Below, one piece after another: positions 36,601 to 44,347 of a DNA stretch of 64,000 bases. Origin of the DNA: Candidatus Uabimicrobium amorphum (GTDB lineage Bacteria; Planctomycetota; Uabimicrobiia; Uabimicrobiales; Uabimicrobiaceae); assembly GCF_009002475.1 (NCBI RefSeq), contig NZ_AP019860.1, positions 1,302,001-1,366,000 on the forward strand. The letters are read 5' to 3'. The position numbers and the translations under genes are program-made. The stretch's first letter is position 1, and each line of letters starts with the position of its first letter. The notes below the pieces were generated by a model that was given only the letters and a program-made list of their open reading frames with translations, was not told the DNA's origin and did not search any database.

Positions 36601-38629
36601 CGAGAACGAACTGAGTGGACAGCTTTTCGCTTTTGTATTGTAAAAAATCTGCGTCATCGACAAGTGAATACAAATGCGAATAGTCTTTGGTAAAATTGCC
36701 GTAGTGATAGGCGTGATAGGCAACATAGTGCAAACCATTAATGGTGAAGTCGCGTGTTTGACGTTTATTTTCACTGTCGCGTACATTGTAGTAATCCAGC
36801 AATGAATGGTGGAAATTGGCCAAGTCTCTGTCGGCAAATTTCTGCAAGATATAGTGACGAAATTTTTGATGAAAGATTGTGTAGCTGTCTTTGCTCATGA
36901 CCAGTAGTTTACTAAATTGTAAACGTATATTTGCAATGACGTCTTCTGATTTCCCGAATAAATCGGCAAACAATGAATCGCTACCCGAAGTTTGCATCAC
37001 GGCGAGAAATCCGAGTATGCGGTATGCCAGAAAGTCTTCTTGCGTGGGAAGTGAAAACCACGCGTCTTCAAAAAAGCCTTCGAGACTTTGTGGCATTAGA
37101 CTTACATTGTTGAGCGAAATGGAACCACTGCGAATAGCATCGGCCATAAAACGCAGATAAAACGGGTCCCCTTCTCCAGAGTTTGTCCAAATCACATTAA
37201 GTATGTTCGCAGAGATTTTGTGCTTGTCTACTCCCAGTTTCTCAGTGAGAAGGCGCAAAATGTCATCTTGGGTGAGTTTTTGTAATTTGGCAATACTCGT
37301 GATGTTTTCCCAGTTACTCAATGGTATATCACCTAGCAGATTTTGACGCACACTCACTAGCCCCACAATATTCTTAGGAAGCGTTTTATCTAGCAAGTAG
37401 GGGATGGACTCGTTGTTGTTCTTGAGCAAAGCTTCATCCAGGGCATCGATCACAAAAACAAATTTTTGATCATCTGGCAACGACTCCGAAATTTTTTCTA
37501 AGGTTTTTTGCCACTGAAATTGTAATTTCTTCACGGAAAAAAGAATTTCCTCTTTGTATTGCGGAAATTTTTCGTAGGTTTGTGCTAAAAGAGAACGGAG
37601 AAATATTTGGGCGTTGTTGCGATTCTCGGTGGTTGCACAAAAGTGCCATACATAGTTATTGTGTAGATTTTCCTGGTACATATAGGCAAAAAACGCTGTT
37701 TTTCCGATGCCCGCTTCTCCGGTAATAAGGCCATACTCGCCACTCGCTTTTTCTACAAAATGGTACCAACTTTCTCGTACATCTTCGCGTCCCACAAAGT
37801 TGGCCTGATGAAATTTGCAAATATGTGAAAAGTCCAAAATAGTGCTTTGTTCTGCATGCTCGTCTTTGGGTAAGGCATTTTGTTGTAAGCTTTGCCAAAC
37901 TACCTGGCACGATTGGGCAATTTCATTGGAGAGTTTTTCCACACTTATTTGGCCACCGTGAGCGTAGTTTATAAAGAAAAAACGCTGCTGTTGTTGTTTG
38001 CTGTAAAAAAAGATATCATCATTGGCGAACACCCACGGAGAAAGCGACAATTCATAATCGTCTTTGCGTAAAAATACCGGTGAAAAATTTTGTGCCGTGT
38101 CATTAAAAGGCGGCAGTCCTTTAAACAAAGTGTTGTCTTTGCTGTAAAGGTCATAGTCGCAAAGCATATTCCATAGAGGATGTAAATTGTCTAAATTTTC
38201 GGTAAGCTTTTTTATCATTTCCTTACTGTTTACCGAGTCTCCACGGTGAACAATATCGTTGCGTAGTTCGACATTGTGCAGCAGAATATGGATTAATTTG
38301 TCTTCGTTTTTGATTACTTGGGCGATTTGCTGTGAAAATTTGCTTCGTGGATGAACAATCTTTAGCAGGTAATCGAGTAAAGATACCCATGTTCCGTCAC
38401 TTGGTTTTTCCAAAGAGTTGAGTATGAAACGATTGTGTTTTGCACCATCGTCATCTTCGTAGTGCTGCAAATGTTCTGCAAGAGCGACAAATGTCAAAAA
38501 TCGCGTTGTGGCAAACGACATATCCAAAAAACGAAATGGGTTTGGGGTACGTTGCAAACGTACAATGTTTTGCAATAAACTACTCAGCGGAAACGGTAAG
38601 TTTTGCAGCCAATGATCGCGAATATTCAT
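33629..38629 (-). CDS. Large STAND-type NTPase with N-terminal HEPN-like region and helical solenoid
   Basis: 1,666 residues, AAAGGAA upstream. Residues ~1-160 are helical and contain RNDIVH at 123-128, fitting the HEPN ribonuclease pattern Rx4H. A middle segment carries LSPWV (196-200) and FFFINYAHGG. An AAA/NACHT-like module starts with FVGRE (278-282), Walker A GEAGIGKT (304-311) and Walker B VFVIDALDEA (391-400). A winged-helix-like part follows (FHQKFRHYILQKF), then ~1,000 residues of alpha-solenoid without a clear sequence repeat. STAND NTPases sense a ligand through the solenoid and switch on an effector; HEPN as effector is an inference. No signal peptide, so cytosolic. It lies 40 bp after a second NTPase gene of like layout. 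Confidence 0.78.
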   Translation of the reverse strand: MNIRDHWLQNLPFPLSSLLQNIVRLQRTPNPFRFLDMSFATTRFLTFVALAEHLQHYEDDDGAKHNRFILNSLEKPSDGTWVSLLDYLLKIVHPRSKFSQQIAQVIKNEDKLIHILLHNVELRNDIVHRGDSVNSKEMIKKLTENLDNLHPLWNMLCDYDLYSKDNTLFKGLPPFNDTAQNFSPVFLRKDDYELSLSPWVFANDDIFFYSKQQQQRFFFINYAHGGQISVEKLSNEIAQSCQVVWQSLQQNALPKDEHAEQSTILDFSHICKFHQANFVGREDVRESWYHFVEKASGEYGLITGEAGIGKTAFFAYMYQENLHNNYVWHFCATTENRNNAQIFLRSLLAQTYEKFPQYKEEILFSVKKLQFQWQKTLEKISESLPDDQKFVFVIDALDEALLKNNNESIPYLLDKTLPKNIVGLVSVRQNLLGDIPLSNWENITSIAKLQKLTQDDILRLLTEKLGVDKHKISANILNVIWTNSGEGDPFYLRFMADAIRSGSISLNNVSLMPQSLEGFFEDAWFSLPTQEDFLAYRILGFLAVMQTSGSDSLFADLFGKSEDVIANIRLQFSKLLVMSKDSYTIFHQKFRHYILQKFADRDLANFHHSLLDYYNVRDSENKRQTRDFTINGLHYVAYHAYHYGNFTKDYSHLYSLVDDADFLQYKSEKLSTQFVLDDLQCAISAATLQANEDKNNFTRLVKYCVNYNRILDSGRKQVPETALQFVANKKYDAALKETLLIHSEEERFYQLLILSIPILNNNLHEEWNYITNEFKRLPIPKIGYGNLPLFLVFCKENLRHGIAFDFLKYNRTLWHHLLQFSLDENLNTTENLALTILQQQHHKIFRDLHIAATSKMAWFSFLQNNIQDPYALCHALIPLCEVGEVMNEILSCVRQITQNQHKASIISTIISHCTEQHCDTLLAIIDDIDDEGVKLHLASELLYNSKKLSPQQLLALKQWRDNSTSFTKKFCLQIAITTYSITKENLEERWLEIDSLISDRGTNRDVKEVRQLIDISKALIFIQNDEVRQDLATKIVAEIYKISDEATRNDVMISAVEDLIAYGIDSTAIELLEQLLYASKSIFPLTTRCEYLRKVLHPVLKLPVEYQHHVYDIFWQKVLPLFPQGIYPQIFSSFLSVFPQNEKNIDDVLQFITKHTTSAQTFYAICKWLPRNTKLQPWYQYVQHLESLSLKAQCMFYLAEIAYHNERDLSLEWMLEGQKYLLNSKDSSQLYPKALYECCRKTTQHYPEVVTNSSWREQLFKGLSHNDFIAANDLLHKSLQIIIENPQEEQRFRDMRYWLQELMPIKEFSPFRSVLTSFTDHIANTQNAFWQSQLIYDLMSLLQSLEKSKEIKQFLRILQELAHKCFANDPLSLYRHVAQITYTAYQNDDLKEDSQVYIDELWQVVEESEEPEVLAQVLRLLRSFGSSKRIKENIERFLGRLNQEKDLLIRCRILHNVLATLNGIDATSRIQKIIGKLLQDVAQMTEPVEKRKRLVEFAGMIKRIEESSHMDDVWIYLPRIQNIVQEMNNNYQRLLAQIQINDKLLQSGEIPPTKQQILEKIENCADEALSLTDLYQKSTVFSNITKLMHNIQDYDSCITHIRNIPIYRHQVEKLTELIADVPYEWQTQMIAMSVADKQGLDTLIATTVLQHMTSEICEQVAKELDV

Positions 38630-38669
38630 GTCCTTGTTCCTTTAAAACTGTTTGTCGATGGATAACGAG

Positions 38670-40271
38670 CTAGTTGCTATAGGTGTCTTTCAAATAAGCT
38701 GCTAATACGGGATGGTATGTCGTGTAACCATTGTTTTTTTCGTTCATCAATATATCAATTTCCCCCAAGAAACGTTCTACCTTTGGGGTAAATATTTGTA
38801 AACTTGCCGCAATTTCTTTTGCGGATAAATACTGAGAAGTTTGTGCAAGAAAAGACAGAACTCTTTTTTGGTCTTCGTTGGGAGCATAGTGGCGTAACCA
38901 TTTGCCAAAGTAACGCTTTTGTAATACACTATTTTCCCCTGCTGTGACACATAGCCATATAAACTTTGCGCAACCCAAAGTGTAGGCAATCACTTTTTGT
39001 GCGTCGTGTTGTGGAAAAGCCTCCGCAAAACTTTGGGTATTGATAGGGGGAATATCAACACTCGTATCATAAAATTGTGGCACAGGCTCACCAGGACAAG
39101 CGGTGACAATCCAAACAATATTTGCTGGATAGTCGCTCCCTAAAATGGTCAGCCATTCTTCTTTCCACCATTCCTTGACAAATATCGAAAATAAACCATC
39201 AATGGCAATGACAAATTTTTGTTGTGGATGTTGTTTGGCTAGTTCACATAGGTGCTGGATTAACTGTTGTTGCTTTTTTGGTACGGAGCATGCTTGTTGT
39301 ACGTGATCACATAACTTTTTATAGAAAGTTCGCAAAGCGACTGATGGACGTATTTTTAGAGGGCTGTCTTCAATCGAATACTGGCATAATACAGGAAACG
39401 TCAAGTTGCGAATTACGTAAGTTTTTCCGCCACCAGGAGGCGCCCATAATACTATTTTGTTCTTGCCCTCTGCAATCGTGGAGTTTATTTGTTCGAAGAT
39501 AGGGGTGGAAAAATGTTTGTTGGGTTGTTCCTGTACTGTGGAGCTAATCCCATCTTTCTGCTGTAAATATTCTTTGTAGCGATCGCCAATGGCAAAGTCG
39601 TCGTAAAACGACTCTTTTTTCTTCGGCGCATTGTGGAGTGCCAAAATCTTGTCTTCCTGATCCCAAGACACAAAAGGGGATAGATTCAAGTACACTTCTT
39701 GGTCGCAAAGCGTTGTCTGATTACCGAGTGTTCGTGGATGTAATTCTCCCGCAGAGTTGACTTGGTATTTTTCGTCTTCGACGGAAATGCCTAAGTCGTA
39801 TTCGTGCAAAAAAGATAGATATTCGCGATGAAAAAATTCTATTTTTTGGACGATATGCGTCGCAAATTGTTCATTTTGCGCAGCACTACCATGACGTACG
39901 TCGTTGCGAAATTGCAAAAAATCAGAACTCAATGCTACGAGATCGTTGTCATGTCCGTATTTTTGTAAAAAGTCCACCCAGCGGATAAAATGCGTTGCGG
40001 TATAGTTTTCATCGTAAAAAAACTCACCTATTCTACGTGTTAAGTACAACCAACTTCCAAAAAATGATTTTTCAAAACTGATAAAAATAGCGTGATCAAT
40101 GGCCACATTTTTTTTGGCGTAGTCGCGATACAGGGCGGTTGCCACAATACCCGTAAAGTGAATCATATTTTCAATGTGCTCACAACATAGGTTTACTTTT
40201 TCGTATATATCTTCTACATGTAGGGCACTGTAATCTAATAGTTGATAAGGTTTTATGTTTTGCGTGTACAT
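38670..40271 (-). CDS. P-loop NTPase with HEPN-like N-terminal region
   Basis: About 533 residues from the ATG at 40271, with GGGAAA upstream; an earlier in-frame start adds 11 residues without a better site. Helical residues 1-160 contain RNDVRH at 122-127 (Rx4H). LSPFV follows at 197-201. The NTPase has Walker A APPGGGKT (277-284) and a Walker B-like KFVIAIDGLF. The C-terminal ~60 residues look like a winged helix (LSAKEIAASLQIFTPKVERFL). The spacing of RNDxxH and LSPxV matches the downstream 1,666-residue protein almost residue for residue, so the two share an ancestral N-terminal part. First gene of the six-gene run; role unknown. Confidence 0.75.
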   Translation of the reverse strand: MYTQNIKPYQLLDYSALHVEDIYEKVNLCCEHIENMIHFTGIVATALYRDYAKKNVAIDHAIFISFEKSFFGSWLYLTRRIGEFFYDENYTATHFIRWVDFLQKYGHDNDLVALSSDFLQFRNDVRHGSAAQNEQFATHIVQKIEFFHREYLSFLHEYDLGISVEDEKYQVNSAGELHPRTLGNQTTLCDQEVYLNLSPFVSWDQEDKILALHNAPKKKESFYDDFAIGDRYKEYLQQKDGISSTVQEQPNKHFSTPIFEQINSTIAEGKNKIVLWAPPGGGKTYVIRNLTFPVLCQYSIEDSPLKIRPSVALRTFYKKLCDHVQQACSVPKKQQQLIQHLCELAKQHPQQKFVIAIDGLFSIFVKEWWKEEWLTILGSDYPANIVWIVTACPGEPVPQFYDTSVDIPPINTQSFAEAFPQHDAQKVIAYTLGCAKFIWLCVTAGENSVLQKRYFGKWLRHYAPNEDQKRVLSFLAQTSQYLSAKEIAASLQIFTPKVERFLGEIDILMNEKNNGYTTYHPVLAAYLKDTYSN

Positions 40272-40396
40272 TTTTATTTTCCCAATAACCGTGCCCAACA
40301 GCACGCCGTTTTATTTAAATGAAACTACTTTATTTTGTCCATGTTAGTGGACGAGTATTTTTGGAGAAACGTTTGCTTCGTAATACGAAAATAGCA

Positions 40397-41707
40397 TTAA
40401 AAATAGAAGTAGTTGCTCCATATCCATGAAATTTCTTCTAAAAAATTATGCCCGACAGCTCTACTCGAAATTGCGGTGGGCATACTATATTTCATAATAC
40501 GGCTGATGATGTGATGAGATAAAGCTAGCGCGTATATGTTGGGATATTTTTGATAGCATTTGGCCCAGAAATACATCAAATACATAGTACCGAGCATGAC
40601 AAATGGATTAGGCGCGTGCATAACGACGAAGAAACCAACCACTATGAGTAGGCTTCTATGCGCTGACCATTTTCTCACGTGACGATGAAAAAAACATTGG
40701 ATGGCAAATTGTTGTAACAAAGCACTGATGGGAACAAAAACAACGAGAAGGAATACCAACCATTCTTTGGTGGTATTTTTGTACAATACGTATATTGCCC
40801 CGCCAATGGCTACGGCAAAAAATAACCACGGTGATATGTTGTAGAGAGGGAAAAAGTTTTCTAAAAACTCCGTGCGTAGATTTAAACTGTTGTACGACCA
40901 TCCGATGGTTAACAGGGCTGCGACAGCAAACAAGGAAGGGGCAAATAAATAGCGAATTGCTGTGGAGAAATTTGTGACCTTTACACCTAAGTCTTGTAAT
41001 TTCGGACGTGAGAGTACAAAGCGTAGCAATGCCCAAATGGCGATACTTATGTAAAAAATTTGTTGCCACGAGAGTATAAATGAAATATCGTTACCAATAA
41101 ATTGTAGAGGAGGAAACCACAAAATAATCGCAACAGCAACGCCCATCCACATTAACTCAAACATCTCGTACTTAGGGTGCGTTACTTTACTCAGTAATGC
41201 CGCTAACAACAGCAGTATGATACAAAGTATCCATAAGCATTTTTGGTAGTTTGTCGAAGATTTTATGTCGACACTTTGTATTTTCAACTTCGAGTCTATG
41301 TAAAAAAGACCATATTCAAGAAGTTCTTCGCCATCTTTTGCAATAAATAATTGTAATTTCAGTATGGCTTGTGGTTTGATTTTCAAACCGGATAGCAAGA
41401 TTCTTTTTTTATTGAGTTTTATGAAGAAGAACCCACCGCGATTACGTCTATTTTTATAACCACGGGGCAATTCGTAGCGAATGTTAATTTCATACAGTCC
41501 CCGAGAAACTTTCGGAAGAAACCCTTGCGCAAGATAACCACTTACGACATGCTTAACTTTAATCTTTGCGGGGGTGTTTTCAGGGAAAGTGAGTTGTTGT
41601 GGATCTATACTAAAGTGATAGTCATTGCAGTAGCGAAATGATGCATAAGCAATGACCAAAGATAAAAGCACTGAGAAAATGGATATTGTTTTTGTTATTG
41701 TTTTCAT
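40397..41707 (-). CDS. CPBP-type membrane protein with extracytoplasmic N-terminal domain
   Basis: 436 residues. One N-terminal helix (ISIFSVLLSLVIAYASF) is followed by a beta-rich domain of ~130 residues, then about eight membrane helices. The C-terminal half resembles CPBP (Abi) intramembrane proteases: LLQQFAIQCFFHR in place of the EExxxR motif, FFVVMHAPN matching FxxxH, and LALSHHIIS as the third His motif. The two catalytic Glu of motif 1 are Gln here, so activity is doubtful or differs. It follows a D-amino-acid oxidase-like gene by 42 bp. Confidence 0.7.
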   Translation of the reverse strand: MKTITKTISIFSVLLSLVIAYASFRYCNDYHFSIDPQQLTFPENTPAKIKVKHVVSGYLAQGFLPKVSRGLYEINIRYELPRGYKNRRNRGGFFFIKLNKKRILLSGLKIKPQAILKLQLFIAKDGEELLEYGLFYIDSKLKIQSVDIKSSTNYQKCLWILCIILLLLAALLSKVTHPKYEMFELMWMGVAVAIILWFPPLQFIGNDISFILSWQQIFYISIAIWALLRFVLSRPKLQDLGVKVTNFSTAIRYLFAPSLFAVAALLTIGWSYNSLNLRTEFLENFFPLYNISPWLFFAVAIGGAIYVLYKNTTKEWLVFLLVVFVPISALLQQFAIQCFFHRHVRKWSAHRSLLIVVGFFVVMHAPNPFVMLGTMYLMYFWAKCYQKYPNIYALALSHHIISRIMKYSMPTAISSRAVGHNFLEEISWIWSNYFYF

Positions 41708-41749
41708 GTTTCGATTGACTTAGAGTAAACCTAAGGCGCCCCAAATGTT

Positions 41750-42697
41750 TTATTTTTTTACCAAACTGTTCACATGGTCAAGCACTTCTTTTGCACACCC
41801 CCACGAAATAGTGACACCTGCACCGCCATGTCCGTAGTTGTGGACAACAGGTACGGAAAAGGAGTGGTCTATTTCCAAACGTACTTCTTTACGCGCAGGG
41901 CGTAATCCTGTTTCGTACTTGAGTATTTCAGCATTCTCCAAAGAGGGGTTTAGATTCGCACAGCGACGTTGGATTGCTTTTGCGGCTTCCATATCAACAC
42001 TAAGATCATCTGTCGCTTCTGTGGTTCCTCCGAGAACGCAGTTATCTTTGCGCGGGATGATGTATGAAAGACAATTCGGACCGTTTTTGAAATCGTGGCG
42101 AAATTCGCGAATTTGTGGAGCATGTACTTTTAAAATGAGTCCCTTCAACGGGTAAACTTCTTTATCGTTCACTAGTTCTCGTGATCCGAGTCCTGCACAA
42201 TTGATGACGATGTCGGCTTTGACATCTTCTATATGGGATATTTTTTGTGTTATCTTTTTCCCGCCACCATCGAGAAAGCGTTTTTCCAACCATGGCATGT
42301 AGTAGTGCATATCGATAATGGGAGTCAAAAACGAGAAACCATCTACATAACCGGATGGAATTTCATCGCCACTAAGACGGCGAAAATCTTTAACAAAATG
42401 TTGCCACCATTGCTCAGGCATTTTTAGGCCAAATAGGTCATAGCCAGGAAGAAAGTAAACGCCAGACTCCGGAGATTCTTCGCCGATATCAAAAAAAATT
42501 TCATAGGATTTCTTGCCCCATACGGCTACTTTTTCCTCTGGTTCTACGGTAAAAGGATACCATACGGCAGCAGCAACGTCAGAAGTGGTGTTTGGTGTCC
42601 ACTTATCGGAGTATAAAGTAGGAGAAAAACCTGCTTGTTGTAGGCAAATAGCACAGCTTAACCCAGATATTCCCCCACCAATGATTGCTATTTTCAT
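41750..42697 (-). CDS. FAD-dependent D-amino-acid oxidase-like protein
   Basis: About 315 residues from the ATG at 42697; a GTG three codons earlier is also in frame and neither has a strong ribosome site. The FAD dinucleotide motif is GGGISG (residues 7-12), followed by VINCAGLGSREL and the C-terminal flavin motif HNYGHGGAGVTISWG, characteristic of D-amino-acid/D-aspartate oxidases. The Arg of GLRPARKEVRLE matches the substrate-carboxylate region. It should oxidise D-amino acids to imino acids with release of H2O2. Divergent from the OYE gene. Confidence 0.88.
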   Translation of the reverse strand: MKIAIIGGGISGLSCAICLQQAGFSPTLYSDKWTPNTTSDVAAAVWYPFTVEPEEKVAVWGKKSYEIFFDIGEESPESGVYFLPGYDLFGLKMPEQWWQHFVKDFRRLSGDEIPSGYVDGFSFLTPIIDMHYYMPWLEKRFLDGGGKKITQKISHIEDVKADIVINCAGLGSRELVNDKEVYPLKGLILKVHAPQIREFRHDFKNGPNCLSYIIPRKDNCVLGGTTEATDDLSVDMEAAKAIQRRCANLNPSLENAEILKYETGLRPARKEVRLEIDHSFSVPVVHNYGHGGAGVTISWGCAKEVLDHVNSLVKK

Positions 42698-42870
42698 GGA
42701 AAACACTTTAAAAATGGTTGTGGTTCGTTGTTCAGTCCACCTATTTGCGAAGGACTACAAAATTTTATTTTAACATTTTGCAGTAGATTTGCACAAAATT
42801 TAATTGATGACACGTTGTATAAATTTGCTAAAATTGTGCATAAATTTAACGGTGTTATCGATATTATGTC

Positions 42871-42901
42871 GGGAACGGGATTGGGAACGGGATCGGGAAC
42901 G
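42871..42901 (+). repeat. G-rich hexanucleotide tract upstream of OYE gene
   Basis: Five GGG runs spaced six bases apart (gggaac, gggatt, gggaac, gggatc, gggaac) immediately upstream of the chosen OYE start at 42921. The spacing allows a three-loop G-quadruplex on the plus strand and transcript. Its relatives are at 44165-44343 and, as the complement, at 51632-51663. Confidence 0.75.
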
Positions 42902-42920
42902 TATGTATAAGGATATACAA

Positions 42921-44147
42921 ATGGATTACGCAAATATATTAGGAAAAGAATTAAAACTCGCCAACGGATGCACGATCAAGAATCGCTTTATGAAATCCGC
43001 AATGAGTGAGGTCCTTGGTTCTCCCAAGTATGCGCCAACAGCGCGTCATTTCAAACTTTATGAAACATGGGCGCAAGGCGGAACGGGTTTACTTTTTACC
43101 GGAAACGTTATGGTGGATTCGCGCTATATGGGAGAACCGGGAAATGTGGTTGTGGAAGATGATGAGCACATGGATGCGTTGCGTGTTTGGGCGAAGTCGG
43201 GTACGGCAAATGGAACGCAGTTATGGATGCAGATCAATCATCCAGGGAAACAAATACCTAATTTTTTGTGTAAGGAACCTGTCGCACCTTCGGCCATTCC
43301 TCTTGCGTTGCCGATGTTTAATAAACCTCGTGCTTTGACCGGAGAGGAAATTCGCGATACGATTCGTCGCTTTGCAAAAACAGCTGCGATTGCCAAAGAA
43401 GCGGGATTTACAGGGGTACAAATTCACGGAGCACATGGATATCTTGTGAGCCAATTTCTTTCGCCGCTGCATAATGAGCGCCAAGACGAATGGGGAGGAA
43501 GTTTGGAAAATCGCATGCGCTTTCTAGTCGAAATATACCAAGCGATGCGCGAAAGCGTTGGTGAGAAGTTTCCGATTTCCATCAAGCTGAACTCCGCGGA
43601 TTTTCAGCGCGGTGGATTTTCCGAAGAGGAATCACTACAAGTCATTGAAAAAATTTCGCAAATGGGTATGGATCTGATCGAAGTTTCTGGGGGAACTTAC
43701 GAAGCCCAGGCCATGACGGGAAAAAAGAAAAAAGAAAGCACCAAACAACGCGAAGCATATTTTCTCGAATTTGCCGAAAAAGTGCGCGAAATTACCGATG
43801 TTCCGATAGCGGTCACCGGAGGATTTCGCACGGCGAAGGGGATGGCAGAAGCGATTGCCAGTAACAAAGTTGACTTAGTAGGTCTGGCAAGACCACTTGC
43901 CGTTTTTACCGATATACCTAACCGCATTTTAGGTGGCGAAGATTTTTCGTGTGAACTTCCGGAAAGTGTCAAAACGGGTTTGAAATTTATTGATAATTTG
44001 TCGATGCTGGATTTGACATGGTATGAAATTCAGCTAGCACGTATTGGTCAAGGTAAAAAGCCAAAGCCAAATATGGGAGCATGGTCGGCATTAGCCCGAA
44101 CAATGTTGGGCGTTGGTTGGAAAAATTTGCGCCGTCGTCGTGGTTAA
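42921..44147 (+). CDS. Old Yellow Enzyme-family NADH:flavin oxidoreductase
   Basis: 408 residues from the ATG at 42921, which has AAGGAT eight bases upstream; earlier in-frame ATGs lie in the G-rich tract and poorly coding sequence. The FMN/TIM-barrel signatures are NRFMKSAMSE near residue 21, active-site HGAHGYL (His169, His172), and SPLHNERQDEWGGSLENR around 181-198. Late FMN contacts are AVTGGFRT and LVGLARPLA. OYE-type enzymes reduce activated C=C bonds using NAD(P)H. There is no iron-sulfur extension, so this is the short form. Convergent with the kinase gene. Confidence 0.9.
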   Translation: MDYANILGKELKLANGCTIKNRFMKSAMSEVLGSPKYAPTARHFKLYETWAQGGTGLLFTGNVMVDSRYMGEPGNVVVEDDEHMDALRVWAKSGTANGTQLWMQINHPGKQIPNFLCKEPVAPSAIPLALPMFNKPRALTGEEIRDTIRRFAKTAAIAKEAGFTGVQIHGAHGYLVSQFLSPLHNERQDEWGGSLENRMRFLVEIYQAMRESVGEKFPISIKLNSADFQRGGFSEEESLQVIEKISQMGMDLIEVSGGTYEAQAMTGKKKKESTKQREAYFLEFAEKVREITDVPIAVTGGFRTAKGMAEAIASNKVDLVGLARPLAVFTDIPNRILGGEDFSCELPESVKTGLKFIDNLSMLDLTWYEIQLARIGQGKKPKPNMGAWSALARTMLGVGWKNLRRRRG

Positions 44148-44161
44148 TATGTGTTTAAGTA

Positions 44162-44343
44162 AAACCGAGCCCGCTTCCGAGCCCAAGCCCGGCCCGAAAA
44201 TCTTCAAAAAGAGATAACAAAGAGAACTTTGGCGATAAACACCTTGATGTTGGCGAAGTAAATCAAAGCGTACATAAAAAAAACGAAAGCGGGCTCGGGC
44301 TCGGAAGCGGGCTCGGGCTCGGGCTCGGAAGCGGGCTCGGTTT
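44162..44343. repeat. G/C-rich hexamer tracts forming a 23-bp perfect inverted repeat
   Basis: The arm 44162-44184 (aaaccgagcccgcttccg and onward) is the exact complement of 44321-44343. A second complementary copy of the inner 20 bp lies at 44297-44316. The right side is built of GGGCTC units (44291-44340). The arms flank a ~110-bp AT-rich loop between the convergent OYE and kinase genes, so a transcript from either side could fold into a very stable stem. A bidirectional terminator or decay barrier is likely. Confidence 0.75.
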
Positions 44344-44347
44344 ATAC

